NCBI GenBank assembly: GCA_013399895.1
Contig: VXBA01005890.1
Coordinates: 174,071 to 238,070, forward strand
Length of the DNA: 64,000 bases
Source of the DNA: Serilophus lunatus
Taxonomy: Eukaryota; Chordata; Aves; Passeriformes; Eurylaimidae
Direction of reading: 5' to 3'
In this document: positions 51,301-62,499 of the stretch, piece by piece
Layout: every line of letters starts with the position of its first letter
How positions within the stretch are numbered: the first letter of the stretch is position 1
Notes under the pieces: model-generated
Told to the model about the DNA's origin: nothing
The model's input: only the letters and a program-made list of their open reading frames with translations
Database searches by the model: none
Translations under genes and position numbers: made by a program

Positions 51301-54300
51301 ATTAAGCATACCCCCTCATACCATCATCATAGCAGCAATTTGAAAAAAAATCATGTTCATTTGTGAACTGAAATAGTTCTCATGTTGAACAGAAGTTTGC
51401 TATGTGTTTGCACATGGTTTTTTGTCCTTATGAAAAGGCAGGCTTTTCAGGTTTTGAGACTTCAGAAGAATTTCATGGAGTTAGCAAAGGATATGTTGTC
51501 TTGTTTGTCCTTCCTTTTCGAGGCTAAGCTTTGAAGCATGGCAGTGCAAAGTTTTTATTTGTAAAAGTAAACAAAGTATTGAACTTGAACAAAGTCTGTA
51601 TTTTTGTATGCAGTTGAGCTGGTTGTTATTGCATTTTTTTAAATAAAATGTACCTGAGACACAACAGGAAAAATACTGTCTCGAATAATTTATTTGGCAC
51701 TTGAGCTATGATCATATGGAAAGTATCAATATGAACAGATGGTCTTACTGTCCTAGCCTTTAAACTTTTAGTAGGACAGCCTTTCCAGTAAATTTCCTCA
51801 GAAAAGAATTTTGGTGCACTGAAGTATTAGTTTGCTATCTGTCATTGACTACTTTAAGTAACTTCAGTTTAGTAACATTTTAAAAATTATTTGATAGTCC
51901 TCCACTGCCTGTGTAATGAAACTAGAATAAAAAATTCAAGAATGGAAGTTGCAAATTTCTTTTTAACAGCTCCAACATAGGAAAAATATTTAAGGATTTT
52001 TTTCAAATCTATTTCCATTACTAATGACCACATAAGGTTGTCAGTGTTTTATGGTTGTTGTTTGACAGAGACTGTATACAAGAGAAGGCAGTTACTGTTA
52101 CAGCCTGGATTCAAAAACCATTTTGAGTATATTCACTTCTTGTCTGTTTCCTCTAACTGTGCTTTTTTTTTTGATGGTCAGATGTGAGAATTTGATGCAG
52201 ATCAACTTGGAAGCATCAGAAATGGATGAAATTTCAGAGATACACACAAAACTGTTGCGTGTAAGTATCATACAAAGATACTGTATCATCCTGAAATTGG
52301 TGTTGCTAAAGAAAAAGCCAAATCCTCCATAAGGCAGGTTTCTGTGAAAAACAACTCTGCATTTTCAGTGTAATTTCCAGACTGGCAGCAGTTGTTAAAA
52401 TGTCCATACTGATGTGAATATCTTTCTGAAAACAGAGTGAATCCTTTTATATTAGCTCAGTTCAGCGAGTTCCTGAAAATGCAGTCTCATTTTCTAAAAT
52501 GCTCAAGAAAAGAATGGAAAAAAATATATATATACACTTGGAAATATATTTTGTTTTGCTGTTGTTTTCCTTCTCCTTGAGGAATTTTTAACTACTTTGT
52601 TGGCTTTCTAAAATGTTACTTATGCAAGCATACTTTAAAAATCTAATCAGTAATCTGATTTGAAATATGCATGATGTTTCCAGACAAATAAGGAAAATTT
52701 GAAAATAACTTTACACACTGCAGTCCTGGGAGCAGGTATACAGTTCTCCATTGTAAAAGCAGAAGCTGATTAGTACATTTTTATTTTGAAGGTTCTGTGA
52801 ACTGTGGAGAAAGAAAGGTATGAATTGTGGGTAGTCATTATATATCATCTTAACAAATGAAACAGTAAGTGTAGACATAAATAAGGGATATGTGGAGGTT
52901 GAAGCTTACTGTTGAAAGAAAATAAATTTTATCTAAATTAACAGAGATGCCATCATCAAATATGATTCTGTCTTTAACAATACCATGCTTTATTTGCTTT
53001 TAGCAAGGCGTAGCCAGATATTTGGACGTATTTCTTTAATGGAGATCATTAAAATAAATGGGTCTGTAGTATTAACCTACTCAGTCTCAAGTAATCTACA
53101 AGTAATTTTTCACTTTACCCTGTGGTAAGATTGAGCTTTCTTGCTCTTGCATAGCTCTCCAGCTCTCAGGGCACAATAGAAACTAGTCTTCAAGATATTA
53201 AAAGCAAACTTTCTCCTGGTGGTTTACTGGCTGACACCTGGGCAAATCAGGAAGGCATGCATCCAAAAGACAGAAAGTAAGTAACTGTATGCATTTTTCT
53301 AATATGTGTTGAATTCTACACTGAGTTGTAGTTCATAAAACTCATTAATAGATATTTGAGTTTAGGTGTAAAATATATAATTTTCTTCCTTTCGTCACTC
53401 TAGTCCAGAAAGGCTGCAGACACTGTTATCTTCCATCACAGACATTTATTATCAGTTCAAAAAAGACAAAGCCGAACGAAGTAAGTAACTTTTTTGATTC
53501 ACTTTTAAACTAATATGTAATGTAAAGGACAGATCAGTCTTTGTTTGACTAGGATATTTGTGGTAGCTATGGAGAGTTAGCCAAAGTAAATATGTCTGTA
53601 GGTCTTTCTTTGTGTGTTACCATCTAAAGCCCATATGAATGAAACACCACTATTAATATAAATTTGAATTGCAAAACTGCAGAAGAGGAAAAAAAAATTA
53701 CCACTTTTACCAGAAGGAAACCATGTAGGAAATGGGTAAATTTATAGACGTTCTGCATAAACACAGCTAACAGAATTAAACTGGTAATGTCTGTCATCTG
53801 CTCTGATCCTAGGGCTTCCTTATAATGAAGAACAAATTCACAAGTTTGACAAGTAAGTTTTGAAGTTACCTTTGGGAAATAACCCTGATTGCTTTCAGAC
53901 CCTTCAGGTGCTCTTGTCAATAACCCCTGCTGTTGATTTATATTGCAAATTATAACCTCTTTAGAATGGCTTTGTAAAAAGTTTCTTTTAAGTATCTTAA
54001 ATGCATAGGGGTGCCAGGAGTGGCTGTGGAGTTTCTTCACTGATAGGCCTTCTAAGTGTGAAATACCTGTTCATTGTCTGGGCATAACTGTTTTATAGGA
54101 AGTATGCTTTTTTCCTGTTTGTTTGTTGTTGTTTGGGGTTTTTTTCAGGAAACAGCCCTCAGTAAGATTGAAACGGCTCTGTAACTAAGATGGAGGTAAT
54201 TTTGTACAGATGAGTGAAATATGGTCTAGCTGAATGAAATTCTAGGATGATTTAATCTTCCAGGAAATACGGCTTGCAAAATAAATTTTAATGCAGTTCT

Positions 54301-57300
54301 CCATACCTGTTTAAAATTGTTACTTATGAGACGTGGCCACATTAAGTGTCTGTGTGTAACCTGGGTGTCTATACTCCATTAGGCTTCACTGACTCCACAC
54401 TGCTGTACTTGTCTCAGGATCAGTTTGATTCCTCATATGCAGATCCTAATGCCATTTAAGTTGCCCTAAAGTATATGAGACTGGGAGGTAGGGCACAAGT
54501 CAGATGGGAAACCTACACTTTTCTGGACAGAGGGTCAGAAACAGGGCAAGGTATCCTTTTTGGAGAAGGGAGGTTTGCGTGGAGACCTCATGGCAGCTTT
54601 CCAGTAGCTGGGAGGCCTGAAAGAAAGCCAGAAAGGAAGTCTTCATCAAGAACTGTAGTGATAGGACAAGGAATAATGGCTTCAAACTAAAAGAGAGGAA
54701 ATATGTGTTAGATATTTTGAAGAAACTCTTTACTGTGAGAGTAGTGAGGCACTAGAACAGGTTGCCCAGAGAAGTTGAGACTGCCCCATCCCTGGAAGTG
54801 TTCCATGACAAGGGGGTTGGAACTAGGTGATCTTTATGGTCCCTTCCAAACCAAACCATTGTGTGACTCTATCTGAAATGGTGCTAGATGCTTATGTTTA
54901 AGTAATTAAGTTATTCTCCTAGTGGCTGGACAGTTGAGTGGTTCCCTAGATTTTGCTGAGTGCTATATGAATTTAGACACCACTTCTGTAATTTTCTTAA
55001 GAAGTCTTGCTCTTGCTGCCATGAGTGTGGCTTCAGTGACAACTACAGATGGAAAGCTGTCATGCAAAGGGCACTGCTTTCTCACAAGCATGCAAAAGCT
55101 AAACTGGATAACTGACAAGCAAAGTCTGACAAAAACTGACTGCTCAAACCATGCCTTTGCATTAGTATGTGAATAACTTCAAATAAATAGTGTTCATATT
55201 CATGGTTTTGAATACTGGTATATTTTCTACCACAAGTGTCTCTTTCAGATTGTTTAGGTTTATTTGAGATCCTGAATAAATGTTGTTTTACTTGATTCAC
55301 CTCAGAGAGAAATGGCAGTGGTTTTTGTTAAGGATTGTGCACTGTTAACAGCAGAAGCTGGCCTTTGTAATATTTTCCTCTAAGCAGACAGGGGAGCAGC
55401 ACTCAATTTGAGATTTTTTTTCTGGTTGAATGGTAGATATGCATGCTTTATAACATTCCAGCTACAATCTAGCCACAATTTAATTAAGCATTAGCTGTCA
55501 TGCAAAACATAATGAACTGCTAGAAGGAGGTGTTAGATTGTAGTATCCCAATATCCCTTGGTTTCACTTACTGATGCAATGCCTGTCAATGCAAGGCAGT
55601 TACACTGGCATTACTGTTTGCCACACTAACCAGAATTGGGTTTTGTTTTTCTTTCCTTGCCTGTTTTATTTCTTTTGTCATAAATTTAACCTGACACAAA
55701 ACTCCTGTTCTTTTTCTTGCATGTGTGTTACTCAGCACAAAGGATTACTCATACATGCTGGAAGTTCCAAGTATCTGCAGTAGGCAAATAAAAAATAATT
55801 AGAATTTCTGTCCTTTCCATTTAGAATCCCTTTTCCTTAGAAATACCAGCTCGGGTAAATACTCACTCAAGACATTTGACCATTTGTTCTTAACTAATAA
55901 TTGCAACCAAATGATTCAAACAATATTTTTTTCTTCCCGCTAGGGAATATTTTTGAGATATAAATTGTCAGTTCCTGTAAAATGTTGAGGTTTTTTACAT
56001 TACAGCAGCATGAATGAAGGTGGCTGATCAGACTTGAAGTTCACAAACCCTTTAAAAATTTCAGAAAGTAAGTTAGAGCAATGAGGTTTTGAAAGCAGTA
56101 TGACTCTGTTTTTGTTGTTTGTGTTGCAGGCAGAAGCTGTATTTACATGCCACAAAATCCATAGCTCTTTTTAAAGATGAATGTGTCAGCAAGTATGAGA
56201 CATTTTTGAAAAAAGCTGAGGACTGGACAAGGCAAGCTATTGATTTCTTTAATATTTGGTGATGTTCACTGTGTCACTTTTATATAGGCAGCTCTTAAGA
56301 CTTCTTTTCTTTTAGGAAAATGCTTCACACAAGGAAGCAGTTACTGGCTCTCACCAACCAGTGTTTTGGTATTGAAGAAGAGGTGTCCAAATACCAGGAC
56401 TATATAAATGAGGTAGAATGCTTAAAAATTGTGTGAAGTACTTGCATAGATAAAAGGCTTCCACGTATTTATAATGTCAATAGTGTTGTTTATAGCAAGT
56501 CTTACGTAAATTTAATGCAGTTGTATTACAGTACAAGACTTCATGAGTGCAGTATGTGGTCTATAGTGGCTTCACTGATGTTGTTAGAGTGGTGTTATCT
56601 TTTGCATTATGACTCGATTTTGGAGTTTGGTGAGGTTATTTTGGTTTGGGACCTAGAGGGTTATCTTTATACTCTTATGGAGCATGAAGACACTACTTCC
56701 ATAACCAAGATTTAAGGGATACATACTTAAGGATACATGTTAAACTAATGTTGCTAGCAACATGAAAGAAAACGTTTTGTTGAAATTTGGATGTTGACTC
56801 TGCTGGATACAAACTTGCCAGACTTACCTCAGAATTGAGAGAAGAGCATTTTCATGCGGTAAAATTATTAATTTTATTTTTTTAGAAAGGAAGGATAAAT
56901 GAAAGAAAAGGACTTGATAAGGGTCAAATCAGTTAAGGAGTGGTGGAGAGCCACGTTTCACTTGTTATTTGTATTTTAGAACCACCACAAAAGTCATTGA
57001 TTAAGATCCTGTTGCCTTAGGATATGTACAAAACATAACAAATATATAATACTTCCTTTTGAGAGTTTATTGTGAAAGTATTAGACAAGAAGATGGAACA
57101 GATTGGGGAAGTATAAGTCATGTCAATACAAAACTTGCCGTGATCATCTCAGCTTGGAGAATATCAGCCACCTTAGAACTGTAATGGTTTTATGAGGTAT
57201 CATAGCAGCGGAGAATTTAAAGAAGGATTTTAAGGTGGGCATGAAGATATACAGGACAATTTATATTGTAACTTTAATTTTCTTTTTATCTGTTAACAGT

Positions 57301-58623
57301 TACAAGATGCTCTGCCACAGAAAATGTTTGCAGCTTCCAGTGGGATGAAACATACAATGAATACAGTCTATCCAAGCTCAAACACATTAGTGGAAATGAC
57401 TCTTGGGTAAGAATTTCTTAAGAGGGTTGATGTAATGTTGTATATCTGCTATGCAGGGAAATTGAAAAAAAAATGAGTTGACTTAGTGATTGCTGTATTG
57501 AGATCAAGGAGTTTAAATTTTTTAAGTGATGGTACCAGGTTTGGGAGCGAGTGGGGGACAGCAGTAGTGTATCATCTGTCTCTTTTTGTAAATAACCAAC
57601 TTATCTATCCCTATTTTGTATGTAATGCCAAGTTGCTGAAAGCTGGATGGTGGTGCGTGAGCAGAGCAGGTGACTTTCCATATAAAAACTGTTACTTTTC
57701 TTTTGCTTCTGGTTACTACAGTATGAAGAAACTAAAGGAGGAAATGGAAGGTGTTGTTAAAGAACTGGCTGAGAACAATCACATTTTGCAAAGGCAAGCA
57801 ATTATTTTCCCTTTTGGAGCTGATATAGGAACAGGCTTAATTACATACATTTTGTAGATCCAGAATTTAAACTAAGAGACAATTTTGTAGTGTCTTTAAC
57901 TGTAAATATGTCTTGAACCATTGAAATGAAGTGTAACAAAAAATAAGTTATTCAGGACCTTGGAACATTGTTGTAATATCATTCTGACATAGCCATTTTT
58001 GTTTCATGTTACTTAGGTTTAGCTAATAAAGATATCTGCTGCACAGACAGATCAGTTCTGAATTTAAACACAGCAATTCAGAATTTGCAGCAATTCAGTG
58101 ATGTCCTTTTAACTCCTGACTTTTAAACATTATTTTTAACAACTGTGGAATTATACCAGTCTGAACGAATGATTTTGCAATTTTCAGATTGCTTAAATAA
58201 AGCAGAAGCAAACATTTTTTATAATCCTGAGAGGGTTTTTGCATTATCACATACAGATTGACTTTGCTTTTTTGTTTTTGATAGTGATGATGATAAAATA
58301 TATAAAATTAACCATCTCCTGAAAGCTCCAGGGTAAACTCCTGGCAGAGCAGAGTTTAGCTTCAAGCTGAATTAGTTTTGTTTTATTCCCCACCCTCAGT
58401 CCCATCCTTGAAGCAAAGCACCCTCTCTTCTGTCTTCTTTGCACATACAAAAGTTAGGTACGAATGCCTCCGTTGGCATGTGGCAAGGAAAAGGATACCC
58501 CATTGATGAAATAAAGATTGATTCTGTAGTCTAGTCAACCATCTAAAAATAAACTGGTTTCTTTGGTTTAGATTTGATTCTTTGACTAGGGACGGTGGCC
58601 TGCGGAACGTGGACTGTATCTAA
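36314..58623 (+). CDS. TBK1: TANK-binding kinase 1 (serine/threonine kinase of innate immunity), complete coding region in 20 exons
   Basis: IKK-related kinase acting in the cytoplasm downstream of STING, MAVS and TRIF. It phosphorylates interferon regulatory factors (IRF7 in birds, since chicken lacks IRF3) and autophagy adaptors. Coding exons: 36314-36400, 38104-38244, 39031-39160, 39728-39909, 40794-40954, 42754-42864, 44527-44706, 46202-46398, 47582-47640, 48669-48760, 49170-49271, 52182-52260, 53155-53276, 53404-53480, 53813-53852, 56130-56231, 56316-56412, 57300-57406, 57722-57793, 58572-58623. All phases join: 2190 nt, 729 residues, the human length. Kinase domain about 9-310 with GQGATANVF loop, K38, HRD at 133-135, DFG at 157-159 and activation-loop S172 (FVSLYGTEEYL). 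The ubiquitin-like domain at about 309-385 keeps L352-I353. The helical dimerisation domain is about 407-657. The C-terminal adaptor-binding region ends NVDCI. The ubiquitin-acceptor lysines K30 and K401 are present. Start context has G at -3. Two donors are GC (after 56231 and 57793). No disabling change is seen. Confidence 0.97.
40490..40567. repeat. AT-rich TAAA-type microsatellite
   Basis: Imperfect TAAA repeats (AATAAATAAATAAAA core) passing into TTATTATA. In the TBK1 intron 39910-40793. Confidence 0.85.
41084..41594 (-). mobile_element. solo LTR of an avian endogenous retrovirus, antisense to TBK1
   Basis: About 510 bp. Read on the - strand it opens TGTACTGATTTTGGCTGGGA and continues through blocks I recognise from abundant bird LTRs (GTCAAGGCCTCTTC, GCCCCACCAGCGAGTAGG, GGGATATTCCAAACCATA, CAGCTGCCTACTGGGGC). 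Its opening matches the LTR at 25.4-25.7 kb. No internal retroviral genes and no clear target duplication are visible, so it appears to be a solo LTR. It lies in the TBK1 intron 40955-42753. Family assignment to ERVL-like elements is from memory. Confidence 0.7.
47025..47520. other. unclassified purine-rich block in TBK1 intron
   Basis: Between 47.0 and 47.5 kb the intron is richer in G and A and less AT-biased than its flanks, as in an old insertion, but I cannot match it to CR1 or the LTRs seen here. Its short reading frames lack any conserved pattern. Lies in the intron 46399-47581. Confidence 0.3.
50941..51330 (-). mobile_element. possible LTR or other interspersed repeat, unclassified
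   Basis: A 390-base block of C-rich, G-poor sequence (GTGCCCTCCCCTCATACTAT, CCCCAGTCCCGCCCCTGG, ACACGGGCTTTTCTGGCC) stands out from AT-rich intron on both sides. The arrangement resembles an antisense LTR, but no terminal match or target duplication is clear. Lies in the TBK1 intron 49272-52181. Confidence 0.35.
54552..54873 (+). mobile_element. CR1 LINE 3'-terminal fragment, sense
   Basis: Carries the CR1 C-terminal and tail blocks in order: GTGGAGACCTCATGGCAGC, AGTGATAGGACAAGGAATAA, GGTTGCCCAGAGAAGTTGAG, CCCCATCCCTGGAAGTGTT, GGGGGTTGGAACTAGGTGAT, GTCCCTTCCAAACC, and a remnant ATTGTGTGACTCT terminus. 5'-truncated, about 320 bp, in the TBK1 intron 53853-56129. Confidence 0.88.
56232..56315 (+). 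other. TBK1: TBK1 84-bp intron with GC donor (GC-AG)
   Basis: The exon ends GACTGGACAAG at 56231, followed by GCAAGC. The next exon starts at 56316 after TTTTAG. This junction restores R-K-M-L-H in frame and human-like length. A GT at 56259-56260 is also in phase and would add 27 nt, but would leave an intron of only 57 bases. Confidence 0.88.
57794..58571 (+). other. TBK1: TBK1 last intron with GC donor (GC-AG)
   Basis: The penultimate coding exon ends ATTTTGCAAAG at 57793, followed by GCAAGC. The last exon starts at 58572 after GGTTTAG and encodes the conserved C-terminal tail ending GGLRNVDCI. No GT nearby gives that tail. Reading through the donor gives a different 21-residue end, stopping at TAG 57855-57857. 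Confidence 0.88.
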
Positions 58624-58695
58624 CTCTCTCTCAAAGGACCAGAAGAGGACTTGTAAATTTTTTCAAAGAGAAGAAAGGGACATTTAAAGACATAT

Positions 58696-58701
58696 AATAA
58701 A
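58696..58701 (+). terminator. TBK1: candidate TBK1 polyadenylation signal AATAAA
   Basis: First AATAAA after the stop codon, only 73 bases downstream, followed by CTGTATCCAGGTTTTTCTCC. Human TBK1 has a longer 3' UTR, so this may be a minor site. The next AATAAA seen is at 60204-60209. Confidence 0.4.
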
Positions 58702-58966
58702 TCTGTATCCAGGTTTTTCTCCTTTGACAACTGTAATATTAAGAAAATGTAAATATGTATAATATGTAAATATGAAAGAAATATATCTTTTCTTGGTCAC
58801 TTTTAGAATAGAATTACTTCTGGCAGGGAATTGAGCCCCTTGGAGGATTTCTGAGGAAGTCCTAAAGGAAAAGGTGTTGTTGATGAAATTGACATTTGTC
58901 TGCTTCGAATATTGCTCTTTTTTCAAAATGCAAATTTAGTTTTCACTGCAAGAGGACTTTCAGAAC

Positions 58967-58999
58967 TCCAAAACACCTTATTATAAAAGGTGTTTTGGA
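58967..58999. repeat. perfect 13-bp inverted repeat with 7-base AT loop
   Basis: Arms TCCAAAACACCTT (58967-58979) and AAGGTGTTTTGGA (58987-58999) around ATTATAA, 344 bases after the TBK1 stop codon. Confidence 0.9.
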
Positions 59000-59046
59000 T
59001 TTCCTTTAGCAACCACTATTATTTAGGAGTTTGGCTGAATGACTTT

Positions 59047-59085
59047 GATCATCACAGACGAATGATGATCATCACATGACGAATG
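59047..59085. repeat. imperfect tandem duplication of an 18/19-base unit
   Basis: GATCATCACAGACGAATG (59047-59064) is repeated as GATCATCACATGACGAATG (59067-59085), separated by two bases and differing by one inserted T. Confidence 0.85.
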
Positions 59086-61524
59086 TTTTAAATGAGTGTG
59101 AATAGGGACTAAAAGCATAGATAAAACAGAGCAGAAATGCATTTCTCTTTCCTTCACATCCAAACTGTTGGTTTACTTCTACTCGAGAAAGCAAATTCAC
59201 AATAATTTTTTAAGTTTTCTCCATGTTTGGTGCCATATTGTCTGTAGTCATTTGACTGCTCTGTATATGGAGGTTTTGCTTGTCAAACTGAATGTAAAAG
59301 TTCCTTTTTTGAAGTACAGTATTTTCAGAATTTCCCTGAAATCTTGCTGCTCACCACAAGAGAAGCAGGTTCTTAATGTAAAATAGCTTTTTCAGGATCT
59401 TGTTTGCAGGTATAATTTTTTTAAAAAAGGTTAAAAATTGATGCGAAGAGAATTTGTGGGTAGTCAGTAGACTGGATAGCATCGTGCTTCAGTAGTAACT
59501 GAATACTGAAAAAATAACTTACTGGTCTAGTGGGACCACACCCTCTACTGAGTTATGAATGAGATATCAAACTCAGATGGAAAATTAGTAAAACTCTGTA
59601 GTTACTTTCCAGTATCAGTAGTTACTACTTTAAGTACTGGGTTGGGTTGCAGAGATGCAGAATGAAATAGTCTGCTTCAAAATACGTAGGAGAAGAAAAA
59701 AAAGGAGGGAAACAAGCAAAAACTCAGAAAGCATCCCTTTGTGTGGATACTACAGGTGTACTCAATTGTTTCAGATGAAGAACATGCAAATATTGCAGGA
59801 CTCATTCATTTCTTGGAATATGGAAACCTGGCCATGAATGAGTTCAGTGATGTCCAACAGCACTTCTCATTGCTATATTACATCTTGAGCTGGACCAAAT
59901 ATATTTAGAATTTGCTGTAATTAATGGTGAAACAATTAGGTGAAAATCAAATACTAAAAGGGAATTCAGACATTCTTACACCCCTGTGAGCGGCTTCTTT
60001 CTTTGCAAGCTTTGTCCCCCAAGAAATCTAGCTGTGCAAAAGATGTGCAGCAGTTGGTCACTCATCTTTCCTTGGCTAGCCATGGCATTCTTAATTTTTT
60101 GGTTTAAAGTACTAGAATAATGTCTAACTGGAATGTTTTAATGCTGGCTTGTGCATTTGTTCACTCACATTCATGGTCTCACTAAGTGTCAGTGAAACAC
60201 ATGAATAAATATTAAAAGAATTGGGGTCTGTCTGCATAAATTGTATTTTTTTTCAGTATTATTACCGTAACACTTTGTTGTTTCAAAGTTCTTGATCCTG
60301 AAAGAAACCAAATGTTCATTGAAATACATAATTTTGAACTTCTTTATACTGAAGCAGTCTGAAAGTTAATTGTAGTAACAATGTATTCTATATATTGAAA
60401 TATGTGCAGCATTCTTTTACATGGTAGAACATGTTTTGTTATATTTTATGTTCATTTTAAACATTGCTGGTTTTAGTGTTGCTGAATATATCAGCAATCT
60501 TAATCATGTTAAAATTTCTTTTTATAAAGCAATTTTAACAAGCAGTAACTAAGTAACTTGAAATAGTCAGTTCATAGTCAACTGATTACATTATTTCAAA
60601 GCAAATATTTTTTCAAATCAAAGTGTAATGTACAGTACCATCATTTTTTTGCTTAAAGTAAGTGTCCTGATGCTATGAGTCATGCTACTGATTTGCCAAA
60701 AAAAGTAACAGAAAGTAATATATGAATCTTCCTCCTGAAGATGATTTAGTGGTTTTGGGAAGGGGGTTAGCTGAATATATTCATTATCTGTTACTTGAAC
60801 AAACCTGTCTTCATATGAATTGTGAAAATGCATGAGTGAATGGTTTAATGGCATAAATACATCATCAACCACTGATTGTATGGTGTGTTCTTCTGTCCTT
60901 TCATGATTTTACTTTCTGTTAATGTCAGTATTGCATTAGGAGTTTTATTTCCTTGTAAGCACAATACAAAGCCTGAAATCTGAAGTAGCAAATTGCAGCT
61001 CAGCTTGTGTTATCCAGCTGTCCAGAAAATGTGTCCTGCACAACAGAATCACTGGCATGGGTGATATGGTAGAGCCACTAATCATTCTAATTTCTTTTTT
61101 AAACCACATTGTTGATGTGTGTTCTGAACATCATTAGTTTCTGTAATGGCAGCAAAAATCCTGATCTCTGCTCAGTGTGAAACAGGCCACTGAAGGAGCT
61201 CAATCAGTACCAATTTCATTAATCGCCATAAAAATTGTAATCATAGAAAAGTTTTGGATCTAATACTATGGCAAGAACTAAAAAGGCTGAATGGGAAAGA
61301 CTACTTTTTGAGGGGGTTTAAGCTTGAAGGCTGGAAGAGGAGTTGAATAAGCTGCATTTACGTAAACTTGTTTGGGTAAAACTAAAGCCAGAGCTCTTGT
61401 TCCTAAATAGTTGCATAGCCTGCTGTTACTGTGAACTCCCTTCAGGGAGGGCACAGTAATGAGTCTGATGAGCCACGTTTGGTTAGCGACACCTGGGCTG
61501 GCTTCGAGCTAGTGGCTGAAAATC

Positions 61525-61548
61525 ACTGGGGTGGATGCCCACCCCAGT
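61525..61548. repeat. perfect 10-bp inverted repeat with 4-base spacer
   Basis: ACTGGGGTGG, spacer ATGC, CCACCCCAGT. It lies inside a 61-codon + strand reading frame (61431-61616) that I do not recognise. Confidence 0.85.
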
Positions 61549-62499
61549 CTGTGCAGAGGAAATCTTTGATGCCTGTGACCAGCCTGATGAAGAGCACTTT
61601 TAAAGTTGAAAAATAATTTTAAAAAATTAAAAGAGACACTAGCAACTTAAAAATAATTTAGGGGAGAAAAAAAATTGGTTAGGGTCTGGAAAACTCGCCT
61701 GAGTGGGACTGGGGAAAAAAATGGGAGAAAGAAGACTGGAAGGGGGATCTAAAGGCTGTTACAGAAGATCAGCATTCACTATGTCAGCACGGAAAGGATT
61801 CTAGATTATTCATATAAACCGTAGTGTGTGAAACAAAAAAATCCAGCCTACACGTTTGGAAAAATCATTCTAATAAAAGACAGGCCAAGTGCCAGAACGG
61901 AGTGTCATGGAAACTGGGCACTATCGTCTGAATAGAGGTTACAGGAACGGGCTAACTTTGGGGAGCTCTTGTGGCCGATTCTGCCGGAGACAAGGCTGCA
62001 ACACCACTTAATTTTCTGTGCTCTAAATAAATTTTTGTTATTGTTATTTGTTCCATCGATCACAAAAAAAATGTGGTAGGAGTAGTACCCCTCAGTGGAG
62101 TTGGCTGTTTCGACACTGGTACCAGCCCAGCCAGCAGTAGCTGTAAATGTACATCTTCTGGAGAACTTCGTTGCTTGTTGGCGTGTAAGGCCAGCAGCGG
62201 CAGGTTGAGCTGCTGGTGTGCTGCAAACGGGCACAGTGCGCTTGTTTCAAGCTCTGCTCTGCTCCTGGAAACTGGCGCAAGTGTTGAATGAACACTTTGA
62301 CTGTCCAGGCTTCCATTGTTTCCCCATCCAGTTGTGGGTTATGTCGCTGCTACCCAGGCCTAGGAAACATTACCCCCAGCAGCTGCTTTAAGGCACTGAG
62401 GCAGATCATTTTAATGGGAAACTACTGAAGCGCATCATCAGCTTTTGCCAGTTCCCCCTTATGCAGGCGGCTGCCTGAGCATCCCTGAGTACGTTTATG

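Larger units (their letters stand above)
58702..62450. other. TBK1 distal 3' UTR or intergenic DNA; no gene seen
   Basis: AT-rich without recognisable coding sequence or transposon body. Holds a 13-bp perfect hairpin (58967-58999), an imperfect tandem duplication (59047-59085), a 10-bp inverted repeat (61525-61548), and an AATAAA at 62026-62031 in a region becoming GC-richer towards the next CpG island. Confidence 0.55.

Noticed and set aside
57486..57857. A 123-codon + strand frame as an independent protein
   Set aside because: Only 57722-57793 is coding (TBK1 penultimate coding exon). The rest is flanking intron.
61458..61600. C/D-box snoRNA, because CTGATGA occurs near 61468 and 61588
   Set aside because: The C box lacks the purine at position 1, the spacing of about 120 bases is long, and no terminal stem pairs the ends.
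61905..62234. 109-codon - strand frame as a gene
   Set aside because: Low-complexity stretch (NNNNKN), no recognisable domain, and no supporting promoter or splice signals.
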